This document shows, in pieces, positions 55,203-64,000 of a DNA stretch of 64,000 nt. Location: NCBI RefSeq assembly GCF_018130615.1, contig NZ_JAFCKB010000017.1, positions 1-64,000 of the forward strand. The letters are read 5' to 3'. The notes beneath the pieces are model-generated. The model was not told the DNA's origin and searched no databases. It saw only the letters and a list, made by a program, of their open reading frames with translations. Source of the stretch: Bradyrhizobium manausense. GTDB lineage: Bacteria; Pseudomonadota; Alphaproteobacteria; Rhizobiales; Xanthobacteraceae. Within the stretch, counting starts at the first letter, position 1; each line of letters opens with the position of its first letter. The position numbers and the translations under genes were made by a program.

Positions 55203-55715
55203 ATGCAGATGAACGACAGCCAGCATATCCCCGCGTCACGCGAACAGGTGTGGGCGGCGCTGAACGATCCCGCTGTGTTGAAGCAATGCATCCCCGGCTG
55301 CCAGTCGCTCGACGTCACGGCGCCGAACGAGATGACCGCCACAGTGGTGTTCAAGGTCGGCCCGGTGAAGGCGACATTCAGCGGCAAGGTGACCCTGTCC
55401 GATCTCGATCCGCCCAATTCCTATCGCATCTCGGGCGAGGGCTCCGGCGGCGTCGCCGGCTTTGCCAAGGGCGGCGCCGTGGTACGGCTGGAATCCGAGA
55501 GCACCGATGTCACGGTGCTGCACTACGAGGTCGACGCCCAGATCGGCGGCAAGCTCGCCCAGCTCGGTGCGCGCCTGATCGATTCCACCGCAAAGAAGCT
55601 CGCCGGCGAGTTCTTTGCGTCGTTCGCGACGGTAGTTGGTGGTCCGGCAACGTCTTCCGTGGAAGTAGGTGCTCGCGAAAAGGGTTGGTTGAAGCGGTTG
55701 ACCGGCGCTGGCTAG
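55203..55715 (+). CDS. coxG: CoxG, SRPBCC-domain protein of the cox cluster
   Basis: This 170-residue protein is a CoxG-type START/SRPBCC protein: IPASREQVWAALNDPAVLKQCIPGCQSL and GKVTLSDLDPPNSYRISGEG. Its role is unclear; membrane recruitment of CO dehydrogenase has been proposed. The basic end (EKGWLKRLTGAG) lacks a membrane helix. It closes the cox run. coxB, coxH, coxI and coxK are not found next to it. Confidence 0.9.
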   Translation: MQMNDSQHIPASREQVWAALNDPAVLKQCIPGCQSLDVTAPNEMTATVVFKVGPVKATFSGKVTLSDLDPPNSYRISGEGSGGVAGFAKGGAVVRLESESTDVTVLHYEVDAQIGGKLAQLGARLIDSTAKKLAGEFFASFATVVGGPATSSVEVGAREKGWLKRLTGAG

Positions 55716-55735
55716 CCTACTTTTGTGGACAAGGC

Positions 55736-56068
55736 ATGGAACAGGGAAATGCCTCCCAGCATCGCAGCGCTTGGCTGAAGGCAATTGCGCTGCTGGTGGC
55801 CAGCTGGATTGCTGTTGCGGCGCTGTCACTCCAGGTCCGGCCGGGGGGAGACGTGGTCGCAGCCGCCTTCCCGCCATGGTGGGGCACGCAACAGGCCCTC
55901 GCCGCCGCCACTTCGGCTGAGGCCTTGATCGTCAGGATCACGGCAATTCCGTCGCTTCTTGTCGTGCGCCCAAGCGAGAAGGACGGGTTGCGACGACTGC
56001 GCCAGGCGGGCGTTTGGCTGATCATGGACCCGCAGGCGGTCGCTGCCTGCATTTCGAAATCGAACTAG
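55736..56068 (+). CDS. Hypothetical small membrane-anchored protein
   Basis: This 110-residue protein has one N-terminal membrane helix (about 12-34). A small exported domain with [22 protein letters not shown] and a final Asp-Pro-Gln-Ala-Val-Ala-Ala-Cys segment follows. No family was recognised. It lies 20 bp after coxG and 28 bp before the chemoreceptor gene, so it could belong to either transcript. Confidence 0.6.
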   Translation: MEQGNASQHRSAWLKAIALLVASWIAVAALSLQVRPGGDVVAAAFPPWWGTQQALAAATSAEALIVRITAIPSLLVVRPSEKDGLRRLRQAGVWLIMDPQAVAACISKSN

Positions 56069-56096
56069 TTTTTTGCTGACATTGGGGGATACGGGA

Positions 56097-57566
56097 ATGA
56101 GCATCAAGGGCGATGATCTCGCAACCTTGCGTGAGACCACCAGCAAGACCTTGCTCGTCGTGCTTTGGCTCCATGTTCCGATCGCAGTCGCCGTCGGGGT
56201 GATGCGCGGCGCCGATTGGTTGATGCCGGCGACTGTCATGATCGGGATGGCGCTGGCTGCGACAGCGTCTTGGCGCGCATCGGGCAGCGACCTTTCGACC
56301 CGGCTGATCTTCGCAGTAGCTTTGATGGGTGGCGTGTCGGTGTTTGCATTCCAGCTGGCTGGTCATACTTGGCAGATCGACATGCACATGTATTTTTTTG
56401 CTGCGTTGGCCTGTCTTGTCGCCTATTGCGACTATCGGCCGATCATCGCAGCCACGGTGGCGGTCGCGCTGCATCACTTGGTGCTCAATTTCCTTCTGCC
56501 GTCGGCGATCTATCCCGGCGGCGCCGATTTCGGACGCGTGGTCCTACACGCGGTCATTCTTCTGATTGAGGCGGGTGTGCTCAGCTGGCTCGCGTTCATG
56601 CTCTCGCGCCTGTTCGAGACTGCTGCGCAGAAGACGGCCGAAGCTGAACACGCGAATGCAGCCGAAGCGCGTGCCAATCAAGAGCGTGCCGAAGCCGAGC
56701 GCAAAGCTAAGCAGGATCGTGACGCGACCAGGTGCGAGCTCGCAGCCGGGTTTGAACGCAAGGTCGGGGTCATCGTCGAAGGGGTCGCGGCGGGAGCGAG
56801 CGAGATGCAGGGCGTGTCTTCCTCGATGAGCGTCAGCAATGTCGAGACCATGCAAAAGGCCGCAGCGGCCGCGGAGGCGTCCATTCACGCGTCAGCAAAC
56901 GTGGCAACGGTTGCGTCGGCGACAGAAGAACTCTCGGCCTCGATCGGCAGCATCTCGCATCAGGTCACGCGGTCGGCGGAGATCGCGGCCAAGGCGGCCA
57001 AAGAAGCGCGGCGGACGAGCCGGATCGTCGAGAGTCTCGCTGCAGGAACGCAGAAGATCGGCGAGGTCGTGACATTGATCCAGGGCATTGCGAATCAGAC
57101 CGACTTGTTGGCGCTCAACGCGACGATCGAGGCCGCGCGGGCGGGCGAGCACGGCAAGGGATTCGCCGTCGTAGCCAGCGAAGTTAAGGCCCTGGCCAAC
57201 CAGACCGCAAAGGCAACAGAAGAGATCTCCGCACAGGTCCAGGACATCCAGAGCGCCACCGGCGAAGCTGTCAATGCCATTCAGGCAATCAACGGCACTA
57301 TTGTGGAAATAGACCAAATATCCAACGAAATCTCGGCGGCCATCGACCAGCAGAGCGTCGCAACCCGTGAGATCGCGGGTAGCGTCCAGCAAGCTGCTAA
57401 CGGAACGCGCGAAGTCAACAACAATATTCTCAGCGTCAATCAGGCATCTGAAGAAGCGAGCCGATTGGCGACAAGGCTGCATGATGCTGCAAACAGCCTG
57501 TCATTCCAATCACAACGGATGAGGGCGGAGGTCAAGGAGTTCCTCGAGTCCATGAATGTGGCTTGA
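56097..57566 (+). CDS. Methyl-accepting chemotaxis protein with membrane-embedded sensor
   Basis: This 489-residue chemoreceptor has about six membrane helices in the first 185 residues and no sizeable periplasmic domain, so sensing is within the membrane or by energy state. The cytoplasmic part has a charged coiled coil (185-225) and the conserved signalling hairpin [20 protein letters not shown]. No clear HAMP domain is seen. ATG 56097 has GGGGGATACGGGA upstream. Intramembrane His residues ([14 protein letters not shown]) could bind a ligand or metal. Confidence 0.9.
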   Translation: MSIKGDDLATLRETTSKTLLVVLWLHVPIAVAVGVMRGADWLMPATVMIGMALAATASWRASGSDLSTRLIFAVALMGGVSVFAFQLAGHTWQIDMHMYFFAALACLVAYCDYRPIIAATVAVALHHLVLNFLLPSAIYPGGADFGRVVLHAVILLIEAGVLSWLAFMLSRLFETAAQKTAEAEHANAAEARANQERAEAERKAKQDRDATRCELAAGFERKVGVIVEGVAAGASEMQGVSSSMSVSNVETMQKAAAAAEASIHASANVATVASATEELSASIGSISHQVTRSAEIAAKAAKEARRTSRIVESLAAGTQKIGEVVTLIQGIANQTDLLALNATIEAARAGEHGKGFAVVASEVKALANQTAKATEEISAQVQDIQSATGEAVNAIQAINGTIVEIDQISNEISAAIDQQSVATREIAGSVQQAANGTREVNNNILSVNQASEEASRLATRLHDAANSLSFQSQRMRAEVKEFLESMNVA

Positions 57567-57615
57567 TTTGGCGGGCGTGTGCCCGCCGCCCAGGAACTCG
57601 CGGCGGCCTCTGCCG

Positions 57616-58650
57616 TCAGCCCAGAGACACGCCCGCCTTGGCACGGCTGATCCCAAGCGTCAGGATGCGATGCAGGAGCTCCCTGTATTTGAGCCCATCA
57701 TGTTCAGCCGCCGTGGCGAACTCCTGGCTCTTGGCGATTTCCGGGTTCGGGTTGGCTTCGATGAAATACGGCGTGCCGTCGGCGGCGAGACGGAAATCGA
57801 TGCGCGCGTAGCCGTCGAGGCCGAGCGCCCGGTAGATGCGCTTCGCGGCTCGCTGAATGCGCGCGGTGACTTCGGGCGCAAGGTCTTTCGCCGGCCCGTC
57901 GACAATGCCGACGCGCTCCTGATAATCGGTGTCGTGCTTGGCCCTTTCGGTCGCGATGTGGCGTGACCTGCGCCCGCCCATGTTGCCGAATTTCAATTCC
58001 CAGACCGGCAGCACGCGCAGCCGGTTGTTGCCGAGCACGCCGACATAGAGCTCCCGCCCCTCGATGAATTGCTCGGCGATGGCGGCGGTCTCGACTCGCT
58101 CATGGATGAAGGCGACCCGTTCGGCGAGCTTCTCGTCCGTGTCGACGATGGAGGCCTGCGAGATGCCGAAGGACCCATCCATGTTGAGGGCCTTGACGAT
58201 CAGCGGCAGCGCAAGACGCGTTGGTCGTTTCACCTTGCGCCGCATCGGGAAGACGGCAAAGGCCGGCGCGGCGATGCGGCGGTGATGCACCAGCGTCTTG
58301 GACAGGTCCTTGCCGCGCGCCAGGATCAGGCCGCGCGGATTGCACCCGGTATAAGGCACCTTCATCAGCTCGAGATAGCTGGCGATGTGCTGGTCGTAGG
58401 CGACGTTGTTGTGGAATTCCTCCAGCAGCGTGAAAACAACGTGCGGCTTGAACTCTTCGATCGCTTCGCGGACCGGCCTGATTTCTTCCTGCGCGCCGAG
58501 TGCGCGGACCTCATGGCCGGACGCGCGCAAGGTGCTGACGACGTCGTATTCCGTTTTCCAATTGTTGATCTCCTGCGGAGTGTATCCGTCCGAAGAGTCG
58601 GGCGGCATGAAGTCCGGATGCATCAGCACGAGAATTCGGAGTCGTCTCAT
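57616..58650 (-). CDS. ATP-grasp ligase (D-Ala-D-Ala ligase-like)
   Basis: This 344-residue protein has the D-Ala-D-Ala ligase-like layout: an N-terminal Rossmann half (RILVLMHPDFMPP), a central ATP-binding region (LIVKALNMDGSFGI, EQFIEGRELYVGVLG) and the C-terminal metal site FIEANPNPE. True Ddl serine and tyrosine motifs are not evident, so it likely joins other peptides or amino acids. ATG 58650 overlaps the metallopeptidase stop as ATGA; an ATG at 58662 is also possible. The pairing implies a shared peptide substrate. Confidence 0.82.
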   Translation of the reverse strand: MRRLRILVLMHPDFMPPDSSDGYTPQEINNWKTEYDVVSTLRASGHEVRALGAQEEIRPVREAIEEFKPHVVFTLLEEFHNNVAYDQHIASYLELMKVPYTGCNPRGLILARGKDLSKTLVHHRRIAAPAFAVFPMRRKVKRPTRLALPLIVKALNMDGSFGISQASIVDTDEKLAERVAFIHERVETAAIAEQFIEGRELYVGVLGNNRLRVLPVWELKFGNMGGRRSRHIATERAKHDTDYQERVGIVDGPAKDLAPEVTARIQRAAKRIYRALGLDGYARIDFRLAADGTPYFIEANPNPEIAKSQEFATAAEHDGLKYRELLHRILTLGISRAKAGVSLG

Positions 58651-59675
58651 AGCGCGATCCATTTGCGCCGAGACGGGCCAAACAGCGCGTGCATCGTCTT
58701 GGCGGTCACGAGGACAGTGAAATCGAGAACGAGCTTCTGTTCGGGGCCCACGGCGCGCAGGTCGAGCTCGCGGCAGCGGGAGATCATGTCGTCAAGCACG
58801 GCATCGAGCGTGAGCTGATTCTCGCCCGTCCATCGCGCGACCAGCTGTCTGATCTGGGCGCGGTGCCGCCGGATCAGGCTCGAAGCGGGCTTGGACCGGT
58901 GATGCCGTGGATCGGCGGAAAATAGCCGGGAGAGGTCGCGGTCGTAGGTCTTCGGTGGCGTGAAGGCGTAGAACGCCTGCTTCTTCTTGTAATGATCTTC
59001 GAGCGTCTGGCTGAGCCTGTTCAGTGGATCGACGCGTTCCCGCGTCGTGATTAGCGGTCGCTCTCCCGCGATCTCGCCCATCAGCTCGTCGACATATTCG
59101 AGCTTCTTCAGCGCCGGCCAGCCGGCGTATCGCGTCCGCCAGTTCGAGCGCGGCCGCAGCCATACCGCAAAGGTCTCGGCAAAGTCTTCGTCGGGGTGGC
59201 TCTGTGCGTACCAGAGCCGGAGGTGCTGGACGTATCGCCGGCTCGCCGGATTGGGACGGTAGTAGCGGGGATAGTGTTTCGACGACGGCCCGAACAATTG
59301 CTGCCAGCGCCGTCGCCGCTGCAACTGGAAGCCGTGCTGTATGGCATGGCCTGCCTCGTGACGGAGGATGGCCATGCACTCGCGCCAGGTTCCGCCCTCG
59401 ACGTCGAACATCATCTTCTTCTCGAGCTTCATCAGGCGGGGATGGGCGAGATAGAAGGGGATCGCGATCCCGGGCACATCTCCCGGACTGAACCATTCGC
59501 TTGAGATCCATGTGTGCGGCCGCAGCCGGATCCCTTGCTCTTCCATCTCCTCATGGAGCGTGGCGACGCAATCCTCGAGCCAGGTGCCTTCGACCGTAAC
59601 CTTCAGGCTGGACAGGCGCTGCTTGAGCAGCTCGTCATCCGACAGCTTTTCCCAAGCAAATTTCCGGCGTGGCAT
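58647..59675 (-). CDS. Putative zinc metallopeptidase (gluzincin-like, HEAGH)
   Basis: This 342-residue soluble protein has HExxH as H106-E107-A-G-H110 (RHEAGHAIQHGF) and a downstream acidic stretch (DEDFAETFAVWL, Glu163/Glu167) that could give the third zinc ligand as in gluzincins. It resembles proteins annotated as putative zinc-binding metallopeptidase. There is no signal peptide, so it acts in the cytoplasm. The stop overlaps the start of the ATP-grasp gene. No structural precursor peptide gene is apparent nearby. Confidence 0.78.
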   Translation of the reverse strand: MPRRKFAWEKLSDDELLKQRLSSLKVTVEGTWLEDCVATLHEEMEEQGIRLRPHTWISSEWFSPGDVPGIAIPFYLAHPRLMKLEKKMMFDVEGGTWRECMAILRHEAGHAIQHGFQLQRRRRWQQLFGPSSKHYPRYYRPNPASRRYVQHLRLWYAQSHPDEDFAETFAVWLRPRSNWRTRYAGWPALKKLEYVDELMGEIAGERPLITTRERVDPLNRLSQTLEDHYKKKQAFYAFTPPKTYDRDLSRLFSADPRHHRSKPASSLIRRHRAQIRQLVARWTGENQLTLDAVLDDMISRCRELDLRAVGPEQKLVLDFTVLVTAKTMHALFGPSRRKWIAL

Positions 59676-59798
59676 CAGGCATCCAGAGGGCAGAGATGAC
59701 TCGAAACCTGGATGATGTCATGGGCGGGAGCGGGCAACAACCCGTGGGGGTTGGGACGTGCTGCGGTGCCTCGGAGTGAGGGATGGGAGACGCGCGCG

Positions 59799-59945
59799 CT
59801 CCCTCGCCCCGCTTGCGGGGACAGGGTGGGGTGAGGGGGAGTCTCTACGGGGACGGTGACAGTTGGACTCGCGGAGAGTCCCCCTCACCCGGAATTCAAG
59901 CTTCGCTCGAATTCCGGCCTCTCCCCGCAAGCGGGGAGAGGCGAA
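59799..59945. repeat. Long palindromic intergenic repeat, family A copy 5
   Basis: The arms CCCTCGCCCCGCTTGCGGGG...CCCCGCAAGCGGGGAGAGG enclose GGGGTGAGGGGGAGTCTC and its complement GAGAGTCCCCCTCACCC, plus an inner hairpin GAATTCAAGC/GCTCGAATTC. It occupies most of the gap between prs and the metallopeptidase gene and is the best-formed copy. Confidence 0.8.
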
Positions 59946-59949
59946 GAAA

Positions 59950-60903
<954 letters not shown>

Positions 60904-61097
60904 GGACGCTTCCTCCCGCGCTTTGCTGGATACGACGTTCAACATCTAAAAATACCCGCTGGCAGCACGGTTACGACGGGCGAGGAAATATCAGGCGAGA
61001 GGCCGCAATGGCAACCCGGGATGCTACGTTTTCCCTCCGAAAATCCTGAGTCGGGCCAACGGCTTGGCTGGCAACTGAGCCCGTGGTTTAGCGGGGG

Positions 61098-61718
61098 TTA
61101 TTGCTGGGCATAGCCGAGCGCCGTGGCCGGCATCTCCGGCACCGGAGCGTCCGGCGTCACGCTTGCCACGGCGGGGCCGCGCAGGCCGGGAACCGAGCCC
61201 GGCGCATCGGCCGGCCCACCGTTGATCATATTGGAAAGTCCGCTGAATCCGGCCTGGGCGATCTTCCGCAGCACGAGGTCGTCGGCGGCTTGCCACGGAT
61301 CCTTTCCGCCCTTGGCCGCGGTCGGTTCCTCGCCGGAAAGGCGCAGTGCCCGCTGCTGGTTGGCGTCGTAGACGTCCCAGACCCAGGCGATCATGGTCTT
61401 GCCGCGCACGACTTGGGCGGAGAGGTAGCTGCGCACGCGGTAGGCAGCCGTCCCCTCGCGGGAGACGACCGAGAGGCTGCGCAGCTTGGATTCGCTGTCG
61501 AGCACGCCGACCATGCGATCGAACACCTGCGGCGGCGGTCCGTCGATCGACTCGAAGGCGACCGTCGCGCCGGAGCCGGCGCTCGGCGCCGCCATCGCGT
61601 AGGAATTGGCAGGGGCGTTGCCGCCGGCGCAGCCGGCGAGCGCAGTCGCTGCCGCCAGCAGCATGACCGCCAGCACGCGCGAGCCCGCACGGCGCAGAAA
61701 AGATGACGCTTCCCTCAT
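61098..61718 (-). CDS. Hypothetical lipoprotein
   Basis: This 206-residue protein has a lipoprotein signal with lipobox LAGC near residue 29, so it is probably lipid-anchored in the envelope. The mature domain contains FESIDGPPPQVFDRMVGVLD and VRSYLSAQVVRGKTMIAWVWDVYD; no named family was recognised, though the composition fits a small alpha/beta domain. The C-terminus is Pro/Ala-rich. It lies between pgeF and prs on the same strand. Confidence 0.75.
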   Translation of the reverse strand: MREASSFLRRAGSRVLAVMLLAAATALAGCAGGNAPANSYAMAAPSAGSGATVAFESIDGPPPQVFDRMVGVLDSESKLRSLSVVSREGTAAYRVRSYLSAQVVRGKTMIAWVWDVYDANQQRALRLSGEEPTAAKGGKDPWQAADDLVLRKIAQAGFSGLSNMINGGPADAPGSVPGLRGPAVASVTPDAPVPEMPATALGYAQQ

Positions 61719-61800
61719 TGAGGGCAGCGATATCGTTAAAATCGATTAAGGTCTAGGGCAGAGGCGACACAGGCCACTGTCATCGTGGCAGGGCATCATC

Positions 61801-61881
61801 GTGGCAGGGGCGATGCAAAGCATCGAACCCGGAATCTCGAGATTCCGGGTTGGGCTCTTCGAGCCGCCCCGGAATGACCGT
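61801..61881. repeat. Short palindromic repeat, CCGGAAT family copy
   Basis: The inverted arms AACCCGGAATCTCG and CGAGATTCCGGGTT meet at the centre. Outer parts GGGGCGATGC and GCCGCCCCGGAATGAC relate it to the copies at 34612 and 43469. It fills the gap before pgeF's 3' end. Confidence 0.65.
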
Positions 61882-61901
61882 CCTTAATGTTGCCTGTGTG
61901 T

Positions 61902-62669
61902 TCACCCTTCGAGCGCGATCGCGTGAACATGACGGCCGTAGTCCGGCTCCTTGCGATGCACTGAACGGCGATAGCTGAAGAAGCGTTCGTCCGCATATGT
62001 ATCCAGGCCGAGGTCGTCGATCATCAGAATGCCGGCGGCTTCCAGCCGCTTGCGGATGAAGCCGGCGAGATCGAACATTGCGTGGCCCTCGCGCACCGAC
62101 GGGATGAAGAACATCTTGTTATCCGCATCGGCCTCGATGAAACGCGCGACGAACTCGTTGCCGACCTCGTAGCTGTCCTGCCGGATCAAGGGGCCGATCG
62201 CGGCGATGATGCCGCTGCGCGTGGCGCCGAGTTTCTCCATCGCCAGAATCGTGGACTCCAGTACGCCGGTCAGCGCTCCCTTCCAGCCGGCATGCGCACC
62301 GCCGATGACGCGCGCTTGGGGATCGACGAACAGCACCGGACCGCAATCGGCGGTGGAAACGCCAAGTGCGATGCCGGGCGTCCTGGTCACCAGCGCATCC
62401 CCCTTCGGCCGCGGGCCGCTCGGCCAGGGCGTAGCGGCGACGAGGACGTCGGGCGAATGGATCTGATGCAGGCTGACGAAGCGGTCGGCTGCGACGCCGA
62501 CATGCTCGGCCATGCGGCGGCGGTTCTCCGCGACGAGAGCCTGATCGTCGTTCGAGCCGAGCCCGCCGTTCAGCGCGGAATAGATTCCGTTGGAGACGCC
62601 GCCCTCACGCGTGAAGAAAGCATGGCGCAGGCCGGGCACCGCCGACAGCAGTGACGAGGTGAGCGTCAT
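61902..62669 (-). CDS. pgeF: Peptidoglycan editing factor / purine nucleoside phosphorylase (YfiH family)
   Basis: This 255-residue multicopper-oxidase-like (laccase domain) protein is of the YfiH/PgeF family, with the metal site in VSTADCGPVLFVD and IGGAHAGWKGAL and an early LHQIHSPDV motif. Members remove L-Ser misincorporated in peptidoglycan precursors or cleave purine nucleosides. The ATG at 62669 overlaps the midA stop as TGATG. It is the third gene of lgt-midA-pgeF. Confidence 0.92.
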   Translation of the reverse strand: MTLTSSLLSAVPGLRHAFFTREGGVSNGIYSALNGGLGSNDDQALVAENRRRMAEHVGVAADRFVSLHQIHSPDVLVAATPWPSGPRPKGDALVTRTPGIALGVSTADCGPVLFVDPQARVIGGAHAGWKGALTGVLESTILAMEKLGATRSGIIAAIGPLIRQDSYEVGNEFVARFIEADADNKMFFIPSVREGHAMFDLAGFIRKRLEAAGILMIDDLGLDTYADERFFSYRRSVHRKEPDYGRHVHAIALEG

Positions 62670-63787
62670 CAATTCCCTCCGGCCTGTTCGAGATCGCTGA
62701 GGCCGGCAATGCCTGACAGCCGCGGCTCGGAGATGCAGAGCACCTTGAACATCGCGCCCATGCCGCTGCGCCCCGTATCGGTGAGCCGCTTCAACGCCAC
62801 GGAAATGTCGGTGGCGACCTCCGGTGTCGCCTTCTGCATCAGTGCCGCCGCGCGCGTGTCGATGCCGACGCGCTTGAGAAAGTCACCCTGTGTGACCGGT
62901 CCGTGCACGCGGGCGCCTACGTCCTCGGCGGCACGCGCCAGCGCCTGGAAGTCGACATGGGCGGTGACGTCGGCCTGGCCCGGCGCCTTCAGGGGATCGG
63001 TGAAGGAGTGGCGGGCGATAGCCTGAAAAGTATCGCCGGCATCGCTGCGCATATGGCCGTAGTCGATGATCAGTGCCGCGCCGTCCTGGTCGCGCACGCG
63101 CGTGGCGAGCTTCATGATCTCGGTATCGGGCCGCCATTCGAACACGGCGCCGACTGGTGCCGCCCGCACGAGAGACGGCAGCAGCACGTCGAAGCGTGGC
63201 GTCGGCTCGGATGCCGCGCCGAACTGGAGGTTACCGTTGGGATCGATCTCGATCACGCGTTCGTGCCAGCCGCCTTCGCGCTTCACCATCTGGTGGATCG
63301 GCAGCACGTCGAAATATTCGTTGGCGAGGATGATGCTAGGTCCGTCGGGCACGTCGTCGATGCTGTCGTGCCAGGCGATGTTGTTGCGTACGCCCGATAG
63401 CGTTGCGTTCTGCCGTTCGCGCAGGACGGGATTGACCTCGACCATGTGGATGTGAAGCGCCTGATAGAGCGGCGGCAACACGCGAAGCGCGCGCAGCGCA
63501 TCCGCCATCATGGTGCCGCGGCCGGGGCCGAGCTCGATGAGCCGCAGGAATTGCGGTGAGCCCATCTGCTTCCAGACCGAGGCGGTCCACAGGCCCAAGA
63601 GCTCGCCGAACATCTGGCTGACTTCGGGCGAAGTGGTGAAGTCGCCTTCTCGCCCGAGCGGATCGCGCGAGACGTAATAGCCATAGCGCGGATGCATCAG
63701 GCACAATTCCATGTACCGCCAGACCGGCATGGGGCCTGAGGATTTGATCAGCGCCTTGATCTCGTCGAGCAGTGGCTGTTCGGTCAC
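62669..63787 (-). CDS. SAM-dependent methyltransferase of the MidA/NDUFAF7 family
   Basis: This 372-residue protein has the SAM motif LIELGPGRGTMMADALRAL and the NDUFAF7-like opening RYMELCLMHPRYGYYVSRDPLGREGDFTTSPEVSQMFGE (in part). The mitochondrial relative methylates an arginine of complex I subunit NDUFS2, so a role in NADH dehydrogenase assembly is inferred. It lies between lgt and pgeF, the usual alphaproteobacterial order. Confidence 0.92.
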   Translation of the reverse strand: MTEQPLLDEIKALIKSSGPMPVWRYMELCLMHPRYGYYVSRDPLGREGDFTTSPEVSQMFGELLGLWTASVWKQMGSPQFLRLIELGPGRGTMMADALRALRVLPPLYQALHIHMVEVNPVLRERQNATLSGVRNNIAWHDSIDDVPDGPSIILANEYFDVLPIHQMVKREGGWHERVIEIDPNGNLQFGAASEPTPRFDVLLPSLVRAAPVGAVFEWRPDTEIMKLATRVRDQDGAALIIDYGHMRSDAGDTFQAIARHSFTDPLKAPGQADVTAHVDFQALARAAEDVGARVHGPVTQGDFLKRVGIDTRAAALMQKATPEVATDISVALKRLTDTGRSGMGAMFKVLCISEPRLSGIAGLSDLEQAGGN

Positions 63788-63808
63788 GATCTGTCTTCTC
63801 GAAATGAA

Positions 63809-64000
63809 TTAACGAATGGCCTCGAGGGGCTTCGGCGCACCGCGCCTGACTGCCAATACAATAAGTACGCCGCCGACGATAAGCATCGGGATCGACAGCA
63901 GCATCCCCATGGTTAATCCGCCCCAGAGGTAGCCGAGCTGGACGTCCGGCTCGCGGAAATGTTCGCCGATGATCCGGGTCAGGCCGTAGATCAGGATGAA
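63809..64000 (-). CDS. lgt: Prolipoprotein diacylglyceryl transferase, 3' end (cut by the window edge)
   Basis: The last 63 codons are in frame to the window edge. They read [19 protein letters not shown], then [19 protein letters not shown], a final membrane helix and a basic tail ending PLEAIR. The FREPD...[10 protein letters not shown] motif is typical of Lgt, which transfers diacylglycerol to prolipoprotein cysteines, the step before LspA (also in this window). The 5' part lies beyond 64000. Confidence 0.93.
   Translation of the reverse strand, partial: FILIYGLTRIIGEHFREPDVQLGYLWGGLTMGMLLSIPMLIVGGVLIVLAVRRGAPKPLEAIR

Noticed and set aside
57616-58650. Housekeeping D-alanine-D-alanine ligase (ddl)
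   Set aside because: No cell-wall genes nearby, divergent specificity region and tight coupling to a metallopeptidase gene; only the general fold is supported.

Overview
The window looks like a chromosomal segment of an alphaproteobacterium of the Bradyrhizobium/Rhodopseudomonas/Afipia group. The evidence is high G+C coding sequence, gene order such as ribF-ileS-lspA and lgt-midA-pgeF, a form I CO dehydrogenase cluster of the Oligotropha type, RibH of the RibH2 type behind an FMN riboswitch, a fluoroacetate dehalogenase whose active-site numbering matches the Rhodopseudomonas palustris enzyme, and many Rhizobiales-type intergenic palindromic repeats. This is inference from recognised families; no search was run.

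Positions 1-2,590 look like an accessory patch. They are visibly more A+T-rich and hold a four-copy 16-bp motif, a Tat-exported trypsin-like protease, a short scar of a P27-type phage terminase small subunit and a DUF4238 protein. Positions 2,860-23,300 are mostly housekeeping: purD, fluoroacetate dehalogenase, tadA, an rluB with a huge Arg/Gly/Asp-rich tail, rsmD, a DUF1963/unknown pair, mutL, arfB, an active/inactive M16 peptidase pair, lspA, ileS, ribF and cheY.

Positions 23,300-34,600 hold a HAD phosphatase, a degenerate EAL protein, a long minus-strand run (uvrC, pgsA, moaD, moaE, prmB, two membrane proteins), an outer-membrane barrel protein behind a CtrA-like box, cspA and rlmJ. Positions 34,700-45,500 carry RNase T2, small secreted proteins, a MarR/OmpR/EnvZ-like regulatory operon, a branched-chain aminotransferase, hisS, a tautomerase, an FlK-like thioesterase, proC and a YbjN protein.

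Positions 45,900-55,715 are the most distinctive part: an FMN riboswitch and ribH, then coxC-coxM-coxS-coxL-coxD-coxE-coxF-coxG. CoxC is a membrane MHYT sensor with a DNA-binding LytTR domain. Between coxC and coxM lies a perfect 12-bp direct repeat with a 21-bp period, the geometry expected of a LytTR operator. CoxM, CoxS and CoxL form the Mo-Cu-flavin CO dehydrogenase, and CoxD, CoxE and CoxF are the maturation factors.

Positions 55,736-64,000 hold a small membrane protein, a chemoreceptor without a periplasmic domain, a coupled zinc-metallopeptidase/ATP-grasp ligase pair of unknown role, prs, a lipoprotein, pgeF, midA and the 3' end of lgt, which is cut by the window edge. Five copies of one long palindromic repeat family and several smaller families fill the gaps between genes.
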